In this document: one piece after another, positions 11,056-23,633 of the stretch
How the letters are laid out: each line of letters opens with the position of its first letter
Numbering within the stretch: the first letter of the stretch is position 1
Assembly (NCBI GenBank): GCA_905221605.1
Contig: CAJNDS010000380.1
Location: 688,001 to 752,000, forward strand
Direction: 5' to 3'
Source: Symbiodinium natans
Taxonomy: Eukaryota; Sar; Dinophyceae; Suessiales; Symbiodiniaceae
DNA length: 64,000 nt
The notes under the pieces: model-generated
The model's database searches: none
What the model was told of the DNA's origin: nothing
What the model saw: the letters and a program-made list of their open reading frames with translations, nothing else
Made by a program: the position numbers and the translations under genes

Positions 11056-14000
11056 ATGGCCGAAGGAGGAGACGCACCCCAGCACATCCAGCTCAAGGCG
11101 GGACCCTGCACTCCAGCTCAGAACCCTTTGAGTGCTTGGAACTCCCTTTTTAGGGTTTAGGGTTTAGGGTTAGTAAGTTGACGCAGTGTCCTCTAGAAAC
11201 CCTTTCATCATCCCATCCCCATCACGCAAGTTGCTCTACCGACTAAGTCGAGAAGGCCTTCCAAGTAAGCCCTATGCAGGTGAAGGACCAGCAGGGAAGC
11301 GAGGTGCAGTTCAAGCACCCCAGCGTGGAGAAGTCAAGCTTTGTTTTTTTTTCCCACGCCGCATCCTAGGGAAAATTGTTCAGGGCCCAGGGCCTGAAGG
11401 GTGTAGAGCCCCAAGCCCAAGACCCTCAACACCCGACAGGCTGTTGGATTTTTGGGGCTTGGGTTTTGAGAGCTTTAGAGCACCCCTTTCTGCCCTCTCT
11501 TCCAACTTTTCTGGGTCCTACTGATAAGTTCCCTAAGCAGCGGCGGTCTAGCTAAATACCCCAAGCCCTGGTACCCTAAACATCCTTTCCACTCTAAGTC
11601 CTAAATACCCTAACCCTAAGACCTAAGCACCATCGGCCTAAGCCAATAAACCCTCAAGGTGTAGCGGCAGGCATACAGGTTTCTGGAGCCCTAGATTCCC
11701 AAATCGCAAGGACCCTCAAACTCCAGCCCGCCCCCCACCGCCCGAACCCTATGCTGTCTCTGAACCCTACACCCCCTGAGCTCGAAACTAGGATCAGCTT
11801 GAGTGGTTCTGAGCTTGCCTGTGCAGACACCGACCCTAAGCCCAAGACAAAAACGCCCCAAACACCAACTCTCAAGGATCAAGAAGACGACGCCTTTGCG
11901 CAAGTTGCCGGCTCCTGGGTGAGTGGAGTGTGTGGGGCATCGGTGCGACTTTCCCTGAGCTTGAAGCCCTAAACCCCTTCAAGCCTTGGAACATATTTGG
12001 AGTGTAATACCAAGAGAGTCCAAAGCGAATGAAGGAACAATATATGTATCTGGTGTTTTGTGGGCTACAGGGAAGCATATCCCTCGTCTCCTAGACTCTG
12101 ACGCGAGTCTCTGGGTTAACTCGCCCGCGTCCAAGCGTTTGGCTCTGAAGATGGCTAGGGGAGAGCTTGGCTGGTGGACCACTTCTAGGGTTTTTAGGGT
12201 TTACGGTTAGGGTTTGCGGGCTTAGGGTTCTAGGGTTCAGGGACTTTGGGCCATGGCTTCTGACAGATCCGAGCTGCTGCGCCTTGGCTTTCCCGAAGCC
12301 CTCATGCCCAGACCACGTGCTGCTTCGGTTTAGGGCTTAGGGTTTAATGTTTAGGGGCCCCGAAGCCCTGTACCGTAAACCCCAACCCTGGGGGATGAAC
12401 TGAAAGCCATCTTGGGTTCTCTACATCATGATGGGTTTGTAATGGTTACGGCCCACTGCGCGTATTCGCAGGGTTGAGGGCTTAAACCCCAAATCCTAAA
12501 TACCTAAACGAGGCAAACGTTTGGAACTGACTACATGATTTATGTCTATGCCACGCGCTGCCATATCCTGAACCTCAAATCCGAAGCTTGAAGAAGCTCT
12601 GATATAGGAAGCGGGGCTGCTCTAGCTTGTGCATCTAGGGTTTAGGGTATGTGTATCCTTGCAGTTTAGGGCGCCAACAAGGAAACCCCTCAAAACCAGG
12701 GTGCCCAGCCCAACAGCCCGTAATTCAAGATCATATGTTGGCTGCTAATGAGGATCCCTATGTAGGTTGATGCCCCGAATCAACCCTAACCCCTAGTACC
12801 AAACGCAGGGCCCGACCCCGCAATTAGCATTTAGCCCAACTAGCTATCATTGGCTATCCATTCAGTCTTATTCTGCCTTTCAATACCCCTGAGGAAAGAC
12901 GACGACATGCTCGAGAAGGCCCAGCCACTTCCTTCATTTTTGGAACTTCCGGTGCACAGGCTTGGGGAAGCTAGGTTAGGCTCCAGGGATGAAAATTTAG
13001 GGTTTGGGCTCCTGGCCAGGCCCCTCAACGTGAGAACCTTCCATCCTAACCCCGCCTAGGGCACCTCGAGGTAAGCAAAGCCCTGAAGTTCTTCGGGATT
13101 TGGTGTGTTCTCAGGGTGGAAGTAGGGATAGGGCTTAGGGATTTTAGGGGTTTGGGGCTTTTGGGGGTTTAGGGCTTGGAGCCCGAAACCATAAGCCCTG
13201 CAAGGGTTTAGAGCAGGCGGCGGAAAGCGACTCGGCGGATAGTGAGGCAGGGGCTGCCCTTGTCAGACTCTTCGACTGCTGTGTGCTCATGAAAGCACCC
13301 AAAGAGAGTCCAATACCCCCAATTACGGAATATGCCTCAACCAAAAAAGAACACGCACGCAGACATACATATAGGGGTTCTTATTCCGAGTTGAAGGGCT
13401 CTTATTCATGAATTTACAGGGTTTTCTTCGGGTTCTTATGAGACGTGAAAAAGCGTTCCGATACTACGAATCAGAAGGGGTTTCGGGTTCTTACGATGCG
13501 TTTTAAAGGGGATGCTCTGATATTTCTGAGTTAGGAGGGTATCTTCTTCCTCCCGCAGCTGAGGGGGGGCCTTGGGGGGCATTGGAGCGAGGCATCGACC
13601 GAGGCCTGGAGCGTGCAGATCGCCAAGCGCGCCCGGAAGCTGGGAGGCCAGCAGTGGGCTCCCTGGTCGCACATCTCGGGGGGTTTGGGGTTTTGAGGGT
13701 TTAGGGTTTAGGGTTTAGGAGTGGAGGGTTTAGGGTTTAGGGTCTAGGAGTGGAGGGTTTAGGGTTTAGGGTTTAGGGTTTAGGGGTTGGTTTAGGGTTT
13801 AGGGTTTAGGGTTTAGGGTTTTGGGGTGGTTGAGGCTTTCGGGTTTGGAGTTGAGGGTTGAGAGATGTTGAGAGTTTAGAGACGGGAGTCGAGTCATGGC
13901 CATTTCCGGGTTCTGGTGATTCATGATCTGGCCAGCATGTGCAACATGTCTTTGAGGGTTGAAGCATTTCGAAATGGCTCAAGGGTCTGAAGCCCGCGCT

Positions 14001-16461
14001 AAACCCTCAACCCTATGTAAGCCCTGAGCCCTAAATTCGGAACCTCAGGTCAAGTGGCTGGTTCCTGTGCTCCTGGTCGGCATCAGCAGCGTGCTCTGCA
14101 TGTGGATGCTGCACATCGCGACCTTCTACTACGTCTTGGGAATCCTGCGGTTTGAGCGGGCGACGCTCGGGTCTGAAATCTTTTGGGGTTTTTGAGTTCG
14201 GGCCTTTACGGTTTAGGGCCTGGGGTTAATGGCCTTGAGGGTTTAGGCCTCAGGGCCTAGCGTGAAGGTGCTTTTGTTCGGCTTGCGGCTTTCTGATTAG
14301 CTCTGCGCAGAACTGCCCACGAAGGTTCTCGAAATTTTCCTGAATTGGAGCATTTCAGGTGTTACCATACGGAGCCCTTATCTGTGCGGTACCACAAACA
14401 GGACCTCACTTGCGGAACCATCCCCCTATGCCATCCCCAAGGGTGTGTAGGCCTGCTTGTCGGTGCATGTGCCGGAGACGCACCCCGGTTCAGGTATCTG
14501 CCGAATCCCGCCTACAAGGCGGGACCTTTCCACAAGACCCGCAGCTTAAACCCCCGAAGGTTTGGAGTTTTAGGGTGTCAGTCCAGCTTAGGCACACAGG
14601 GACGCAACCGTCTGCGGCCGGGGCGGGGGGTGTGGGCAGGAGGAGTATCCGGGGCTCTTCTCGAACGGCCTGCGGAGTGATGATGTCTCCTACGGATCTC
14701 TCCAGGACCTTGGGATCGAAACGGTCCCAAGTCTTAACAAACCCTGGGAACCCTGTATTCCGAAACTTTACACGAAATTCACATCCGTCATTCCAAAACC
14801 TGAAATCAGAACATGCCGAAGCTTTTGGAACTCTTGTAGAACCCTTGTAGCGCTCTTCTCCTCCGGAGCCGATTCCCCCCCCGGCAGGACCCCCTGGAAG
14901 CGCCGGCTTCTGAGAAACGACTTACAGCGGGTTTACACCAAGATGGGGATAGAGTTAGGGCGCCTTAAAGGGCACATATGGGGGTTTCCCGAGACTACGG
15001 GTACCATATTGGGTCCTTATTTTACGGAGATTCTACTTTTTGGGGCCTGATTTTCGGAAACCCACGATATGGCGTTCCGGTTCCGGGTTTACGGTTTTTG
15101 TTTTTTGCTGTTTCGGGGCCTGGCAAGTCTTGAGGCAGTTGGGCTTCAAAGACGTGCCGCTCAAGGCTCATTGCTTCCTTGAGGGATTGACTGTCCCTGA
15201 TGCCCTTCTCAGTCAGTTAAGGCTGGATAAATACGTTGAGAGGACCATACCGCACTCTCAGTTTGGGGTTTAGTTGTTTCCGGCCTTGTCCAGCCTCTCT
15301 TGCTGTTGTTCAGAAACAGGTGTGTCGACATCAGCGATCTTGACTTACTGAGATTTCTCTTTTTTCGGTCTCCTGCTGTGCGCTCTTCAAAGTCTAGCGG
15401 CAATTCTTGTTGGGTTTTATTAGATTGAGATGCCTCACGAATGAGTGATGAGCGTTGCATCTCCTCCTTCTGTACCCTCCCCTCGCAGAGTTTCTCACTC
15501 CTGCAGCGATTCCAGCAAGTCGTGCAAGCTGTGGAAGCGAACTCTCACAACGTCCCCCACCCTGAGGAAGAACGACAGCATATCTGCGCCCTCCCCATTC
15601 CTTCACAAGTCACACTTGAAGGGCAGTGGTTGAAGGTGCGCGTACGAAGTCCCTTCACCTCCAACCGCGAGCTAACATGTATAGTTTGCACGGTTCCGTC
15701 TCTAAATCACGGCTCCTTCCGGTGTTCCTATTAGTTTGAGGTCGGAGCCTTGTATATAGATAGTGTACAAGAAAAAAGGATCATCATTCGGAGAACTTCC
15801 CTTCTTGGGTATCCGAAAACGGGCTCTGTATGCTAGAAAGAACATTCGAAAGTGTGTTCATAGTAATGTCCGAGTTTGTTTCATGTAGCCATACCTCGAC
15901 CCCCAAAGCACCCTTCAAGATGCACTACTTATCTGCCGCCATGTGTGCCCTCAGCCCCCATCCCTAAACCCCAGCTCCGAAACCCCAAGCCCTAACTAAA
16001 CCCTCAACCCAAAAGTGCAAGTGTGTGCGCGCGTGTGCAGGCTCTCGATGGCGTGGCCCTGGTCTTTCCATTCCTGTGGTTCCTCACGGCTGGGGCCTGG
16101 GTTTTTCGGGTCTGGGGCATTGTCCTCAACCAACAGCTTACATCTCGCCATGCGACGCATCGGTGAGGTGGTGTACCTGAGGGATGTGCAGCAGTGGACC
16201 AAAGTCCTCTTGAGCCACTCGGCCCCTCGGCGGCAGACCCCTCAACCAACAACCTTGAGATCCTGAACTTAATCCCCAAAAACCCTACCTTGATCCCCCA
16301 GTACTCGCCTCAGGTGCTTGCTGTCGGCAAGGGCGTGTTCGGCATGATCACCATTGTGCCGGATAGCATCGGGTGGGCAAACTGCAAGGCAGTGGCATGA
16401 AGCTCTAAGCCCCCTCCCGAACCCGCGACACCCTCCACTCCTAAACCCTAAGCCCTAAGCC

Positions 16462-16521
<60 letters not shown>

Positions 16522-19500
16522 ACCCTAAACCCTAAGCCCTAAACCCTAAACCCTAAACCCTAAACCCTCCACTCCTAAACCCTAAACCCTAAACCCTCCA
16601 CTCCGAAACCCTAAACCCTAAACCCTAAACCCTACACCCCGAACCCTAAACCACAAACGCCCGAAACCTCTGAGCCAGAAGCGCCTTGGCGAGCATGGCC
16701 TGGACTACTTCATGAACAAGGCGCTTCGGGTTAGGATGGTGGCTTGGGATGTTCGTCCTTACTAGTAATAGGGAGAAATAGGGGGTACTACAATCCCTAT
16801 GAAGGACTGCTAGCTTAAGGGCGAACATCCCAAATGGTGGCTTTTTCACGAAGTTCCCACCCATATTCCGCTACAAACCTTAGACCCTGGGCTGTGAGGT
16901 CCAGGTCCTAGGTTGTTTAAGGTGTGGGCTGAGGGGGGGAGAAGAAGAAAACAAAGAGCATGGCACAGCTCAACTTCCGATTTCAGACTCCCCGTAATGC
17001 CGTAAAACCCGAAATTTCGGACACTCCCATGTGTGCAGGTGCCCAATCCCACCACTCATGGCTTGCGCCAAGCTCAGGGCATGCTGTTGGGACTTGGGTG
17101 TGTAGGGTGTAGGGTTTTAGGGGCTAGGTTCCGGATAAGTATAGTAGCAATGCCAGTAGTCAAACATTTTTACTGAAATTACGCGAGCAACCTGTCAGAA
17201 CATGCCTTTGCAGTGGTGGGTCGCAAAACCCTAAAGCCCCTAAGTCTCATGAAGGCCCCTCCAAGCCTGAACCCGAAGCTCTCCCCCTCCAAAGGTGGAC
17301 CTCCAGCATGGCCATCCTGGGCGTGGAGCTGGCTGGCCCTGACCAGGACCGGTCCCAGCCTCAGGTGGCTTTGTGGGGTGTGGTGGTTGGGAAGCTCTCT
17401 CTCTTCTCTCTCTGAAGGCGTGCCCACCTGAAAACTACCCGAAGCCTTATTACTCAGAACGAAGCGTATGAGCTCGAAACTGAGCAGCAAAGGCTTGTTT
17501 CAGCAAGAAGTGGCTGTGACTCGAGGGGAATGTGGAAACAACTTTTAGGCTTTCAGCTTAGGCCTAAGGCTTAGGCACTTGTGGAAATTCTTGGAAAGAC
17601 TTGGAAAAGGTCCGAGAGGCCCTTCAAGAGTCCTTGCAAGGGGTTGAAAAGCCCTAGATAGGCTGAGTTGCATCCTGTTGACAGATCTTGACAAAGCAAA
17701 CCTGGGTGAGTTGCCAGAGGGGTGCGGGTGCAAGCTTCGCTTCCTCACGCGTGGCTTGCTTGGTCTCGTTGAAGCACTCGATCGCTCCCTGACCCACCAA
17801 AATTAAAACACGGCCGAACTCAGATTTTAGTATGTTTAGGTGGTGAGTGCAAGTTGGTGGCGCGGTCTGAAACTCTGAGGATTGGATCTGGCATGCGCTT
17901 TTGTGCCGTGGCTTGGCCGGCACGGGCTCAGTTGAGTTTGTCCTCAAGAAACTTGGTCTTCTCAGGGTCCTGGCTGTCGGGCTCGGTTTCAGTGCACACT
18001 TTCTGCAAGGACATGCTTTACTCCGGTCACACTTACTTCACCATCCTCTACATCTTGGCACTTTGCGAGCTTGTCCGGAAGGCCCCGATGTCAACAGAGA
18101 GGGGGAGAGAGGGAGGGAGAGGATGGCAGCTGCCTGTTGCCTTCGTAGCTGTATCAGAGTGAGTACTTAAAGGGCCTCCGTTGGGTCAAGTTCTGCGCGC
18201 CGCCTGCTGTTGTTTATTCTTGCACGCTGCATGCCACATCCCCAGTGTTGCAGGCTTTTCAGAGGAGGATTTTGTCTGGGGATGTGGGTTTTGGTGCCAT
18301 ATGGCCAGAGGTGCGGGCTGATGCCGCATACCACTTGCGGCAGACGCACTCGAACAGAGGGAAGCAACAGGCACTGCAATGTTTTGGGTTTTAGGGCGAA
18401 GCTTCAGGGAACTTTGCGACGAGGCGATGAAGATGAAGGACTCCAGGATCTACGTGAAGAACTCCTTCCGACGGAGACTGGGTCTGCAATTCCCTCAGCC
18501 CCCCAACCCCCCCCCAACCTTAGCAACCAGTGTACCCTGAGGCCTGCACACGAAGCTCCCAACCGTCAACCCTGAAGCCAGCAACTAGAGCAGAACGCGT
18601 TTTTTTTTTGAACCTGAAGGAACCTTCCTGAAAGCCCCAACTGCCTTCCCTGAAACACTCCTGCCATCTCCTGCCTGTCAACTTCCCAAGTTCCCCAGTG
18701 GCCTTTGATTCTTAGGCTAGTTAGGGTTTAGAGTTTGGGGTTTAGGGGTTAGGGTTTAGGGTTTAGGGTCTTCCTTTATTAAGGGGGGACGTATATTGGG
18801 CCTCTTGGCATCCTCAACCCGAAGCCTCAACCCGAGGGGTACGATCATGTGTGGTTTGCCGCCGAGCTGCACCTGAGAACTTCAGGGTTCGGGCTTGCTC
18901 AGAGACGTTAACGCCCCTTCGTGACGGAAGTGACCTTAGACCATAGAGGGAACCTTACCGCGACGTAAGGCTTATGCCTCAATCGCGGGGTTTTAGGCGT
19001 TCAGGGTTTGGGGAGGGGTCTACAGGGCCGAAGTTGGGCTGATGTGGTGCACCGGAGGGAAGAAGCTGGGCAAAAGGGCCAGCCCGGAGATCCGCAGGTA
19101 TATTGCGTGCATCGCGCAGCAGTGCCGGAAGCTGAGAGCCTTCTCGTCCAAGTGTCTCTCTCTTACAGCTTCAACATCCGACTCGCCTTGGTGCCTGCTA
19201 CTTCACACAACAAAGTTTGCTGATGCCCGAACTTGGGCTCCATGGACTTAGGGCACCCTCGCCCTTTCTAGCCGCGTCTCCACTTCTGTCTCTTTCTCGC
19301 TCTTCCTCTCTCTCTTCTTCTCGCTCCCAGGCATCGAGATTGCACTTGTTCTCCAGAATCGCTTCCACTACACATCGGATGTCGCCGCGAGCTCTGCTCC
19401 GTTCCGAAAACCTCCCGAGAGCGCTGAGTCCGCCCTGACCCCTTAGCTCTCCAGGTTCTGGCTGTGCTCCTGACCTTCCTGTGGCTGCTCGGCCGCGTTG

Positions 19501-22500
19501 ACTGCGTGTTGTGGTTCAAAGGGTTCAAATGCTGCTGTCCGACTTGCTGAGGGATGCTTTGGCTGCGGTTTCGGCACTTGTATCCCCGACTTTAGAGGGG
19601 TTAAATCCCTAGATTCCCAGAACTCGAAGCCCCCCTAAAACCCTGAATCTGAACTCGGTAGACTGGCCAGGTACACATCGGCACCCATTTGCATTGCGGC
19701 CAAATGGTGGGCTCAGCCGCCCTCTCAGTTCGGGTTTGGGGCTTAGAGGTTTAGAGGTTTAGAGGTTTAGAGGTTTAGAGGTTTAGAGGTTTAGAGGTTT
19801 AGAGGTTTAGAGGTTTAGAGGTTTAGAGGTTTAGAGGTTTAGAGGTTTAGAGGTTTAGAGGTTTAGGGTCTAGGGTTCACGGCTTTGGGGGCCGTTTTCC
19901 CAGGTAGGAAACCTAAAGCCCCAAACCATAAACCCTTCAAGCTGGGGCGTGGTTTCGCGAAGCCCGGACGAATCCTGAATGGTGTGCCGCCAGCTGCCAG
20001 GGCACCAGCTTCCACCAACTCCCGGCGAGATGTGCTTATACGCATTGTATGTTTATCTGTATAAACAAATATATAGATAAGTGTAAACAACAAGGACTAT
20101 GCATATATATATATATATATATATACACATTGCGGCCGGTGTGCGCGGCCTGATCTACCGCTGGGCGCAAAACCCGGCAAGAGGAAGTCGATGTCTCCCT
20201 TTCGTGCTGCTCTTATAGGTGGTGCCAATCGTGCCGCAGGCAAGCTGCCATGACAGGGCCGGCGTCGCCCGGTCTGCCCGCGCCAGCGGCGCAGGAGAAG
20301 CGCGTGATCTGCAGCCGCTGTTGGAGCGGCAGGAGCTTCACGTGGCAGATTGCCAGCTCCTGTGTTTGCCAATGTTTGCCACACTCGCTCAAACACTGCG
20401 AGAGTTCCAGGTTTACTTGGAACGCAAGGTGGCTGCGAAAGACTCGTTAACAGTCCGAGTTCGCGTCGCTGCTGCACAGATGGTGAGCCTGGAATTGCGG
20501 CAGTTTCCTGGGTGTTAGTGGCGACAAGATTTCACGCCGTTGAATTTGCTGGTAGCTCGCCTGGAACAGCGACCGGCCGACACATTCATGCACTCTTTCA
20601 GTGGCAGCTCGGTGTCTTGCCTAGTGGAAGATGCGCAGTCGCCTCCGGTGCAACTGCACGCCCAGGACCCAGTGTGCCGACGCGCTATAAACAGCTTTGC
20701 TCTTTTTCCAGCCAGCCTCTTGTAGTTTCTTAGCGTTTGCCCCAGTTTTGCATCTTGTTGATTCGGCTTCACAATTCGGCGTCAGGAGGTAATTCGGCTT
20801 CACAATTCGGCGTCAGGAGGTAAGTCGGCTTCACAATTCGGAGTCGGGAGGTATTTCGGCTCACAATTCGGCGTCAGGAGGCGATTCGGCTTCACGCCGT
20901 AATTCGGCGTCAGGGGACAATTCGGCGTCACTCCGCAATCCGGCGTCAGACAATGCGGCGTCACAATGCGGCGTCACCTACAACGATGCAGCTTCACCAA
21001 TTCGGAGTCGGCTTCAGGTCGTTTCAAGCCCCCCTCTTCCCGGCCGCCCTGTATATTATATATATATATATATATATGTACATAACACGATGAACATGCC
21101 AAGTGCGATAGCATAAAGATGGAACTACGGGCACGTGCGTGCTTCGTGCGCGCCCAGTGTTGGCCGAAGCAGCCTGCCTCGTGCTGCATCTCCTGGGCGC
21201 TGAGCCCTATAAACCCTTTTAACCCTATAGGCCCTTTATGCCTTATGGACGCAATAGGCACGCTATACGCCCTTAAAGCCCTGCAAAAAGCCTTGTAGCC
21301 CCTCAACCCCTCAAACCAGTGATCGCTTGTGAGGTTTAGGGCGGGTTGATGAACCCCAAAACCCAAACCCCAAGCCCCAAACCCTAAACCCTAAAACCTA
21401 AGCCCAATCTCCCGACATGGTGTGTTGCCTCCCTGTCTGCGTCCTGAGGCTGGGTGAAAGCTCATTGGTTCTTGATTTTGAGGCGGAGGCTCTCAGCGGG
21501 CAGTAGGGCTCAGAGTTTTGGCTTTTCAAGCTTAAGAAAGGTTTCGCAGCTTAGCATGCTTTGTTCCTTTAGGGTTGGTTTTCAAGGTGGGTCGAGGGTC
21601 TAGGTGGGTTCGATTAGGGGTTTAGGGTTTTGGGGGTTGGGATTTGGGTCGAGGGTTTCGGGTTCAAAAGTATCAGCATCAGCTCCATGCAAAGCATGCA
21701 GAGATGGGGCCACTGTACGCCCGAATCTAGTGGGAGACCCTGGTACCCCAGGATAGAGGACTTCAGAATGATATATTATCCCTTCCCTAAGGGGAACTAA
21801 CTAAACCGTGAACCGCCGACCGCGGAACCAGCCAGGACATGGTCTTGGTTCCCCGTGCAGCCCTCCAAGGAGACGTCTGGCTGCCTGCGCCGCGGCCTCT
21901 GGCAGTTTATGGGTCGGCGCTTTGATGGCCAGGAAGCCAATTTCTGTAGCCTAGGCTTGAACCCCTAAAGATGAAGAACTTAAGCTACCCATTCTGAGCC
22001 GGGGCCTAAACTGAGCCTTCAGCCGGTGCTTGGCCGTGCCCTCAGCCAGCGATGGAGCTGAGCTTTTCGAGGAAACCTTGTCGACCAAGCGCTGGGGAAG
22101 TTGAGTCAGAAGGGGTCAAGCCCCAGGGCGGCCGAGGGGCGCAGAGGGTTCTGAATACCGATTAAGGAGTATTCCCTAAGACAATATTCCTTTCGCTTAA
22201 GGGGTATTGGATTAATTGGACTGTCAGGGGGCTTACAGACTTGCAGTAGAGTTCAGAGGTTCAGGGTGAGTCGTCTTCGTCGTCATTCGTGTTTCTCCAA
22301 TAACGTTGCTGTTATTCAACGCATGTTGCTCTTCCACTGGCTTCCCGGAGAGGGCGGTACCCCTTAGTTAAGGAAGATGCCTTCAATAAATGTACGGATA
22401 CCTGACCCTGGTGCAAGGCAGATTCTTCAACAAGGCTCTCTGGGTTGTTGAGATCCGACCACTTAAAAAAGACCAGGTTCTGCTTTCCTTTCTGCTGCCT

Positions 22501-23535
22501 CACAGGTCGGGAACTCAGAGGTTGCGGTTTTGAGGTCTTAGGGATCAGGAGATCTGTGGTAGACGACTACTCCTTTGCATCTCATGGAATGAACGCACAG
22601 CAGGGACAAATCTGCCTGAACCCTAGTCCCAAATTCCTTGACCCTAAGCTGTGCAGCCTAGGAAGCCACCACGTGTTCAGAAGCTCGGCAAGAAGGGGCA
22701 TGGAGGGCGTCTGCTGATCTGAGAGCTTACTCGAGTGTCACCATGCGCTGTCTGTTCTGTAGGAGAGTGGCCGGTACCCTAAATCCGAAATCCTAAACCC
22801 TGAGCGCTAAAGCCTTAAACTCTGAACCCTAGAATCCTGGCAGGTGACAGGACGATAAACATGTGGCGGAGGGACACGGTGCTTGCCTCAGAAGCAAGGA
22901 TCTGGGCGGCTATACCCTAAACCCTAAACCCTAAACCCTAAACCCTAAACCCTAAACCCTAAACCCTAAACCCTAAACCCTAAACCCTAAACCCTAAACC
23001 CTAAACCCCATGCCGCGCTTCGAGTTGGAGGGCGGCCTTCTGGGGGGCTTTCAAGGGTCTGAGAGGCCGTTCGGTTCAAGGGGAATTTGGGGCTTCAGGG
23101 ATCCAAGAGCAACCCGCTTCAGGGCTCTGTAGAGGGTTTAGGGCTTTGGGCTTCTTGGGTTATAGGGCTTCAGGGTTTCAAGGTCCAGTGATGGTCCCGC
23201 AAACCCTCAACCCTAAACCCCTAAACCCGAGGTGTAGACCTGCCTGAGTGGCAGCTTGCTCGGCCCCACTCGGCACTTATCAGCATCCGAGGGCCCCTGT
23301 TCGTAGAGGGTAGGGGCCTTCGGCTCTCCTCCCAAAGAAGGAGGGGGGGCCCGAATGTCTTCGCAGGAGCTCAGGGATCCGGCGCCGAAGCCCGAACGCT
23401 AACCCTCAAAGCCCTCGACGCAAACCCCCTTGCAATCGCATGCCAGGTCACCCCCTTGAAGCCCATCCTAAAGGCGTAGTGCACCTCATTGTGAATATAT
23501 CAGTAAGTAAGCTGAACGCATGATATTTCGTACAA

Positions 23536-23579
<44 letters not shown>

Positions 23580-23584
23580 GCCCC

Positions 23585-23633
<49 letters not shown>

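Noticed and set aside
13958-13981. Relict dinoflagellate spliced leader (AGCATTT...TGGCTCAAG)
   Set aside because: Only the last nine bases match well; the middle is a CATTTCGAAATG palindrome and it is not placed directly before a start codon.
20757-21015. CRISPR array
   Set aside because: Units are contiguous and degenerate with no unique spacers; context is eukaryotic.
22914-23008. A chromosome end or fused telomere
   Set aside because: CCCTAAA/TTTAGGG arrays occur dozens of times in both polarities between exons across the whole window, so a single telomere or fusion point is not indicated.
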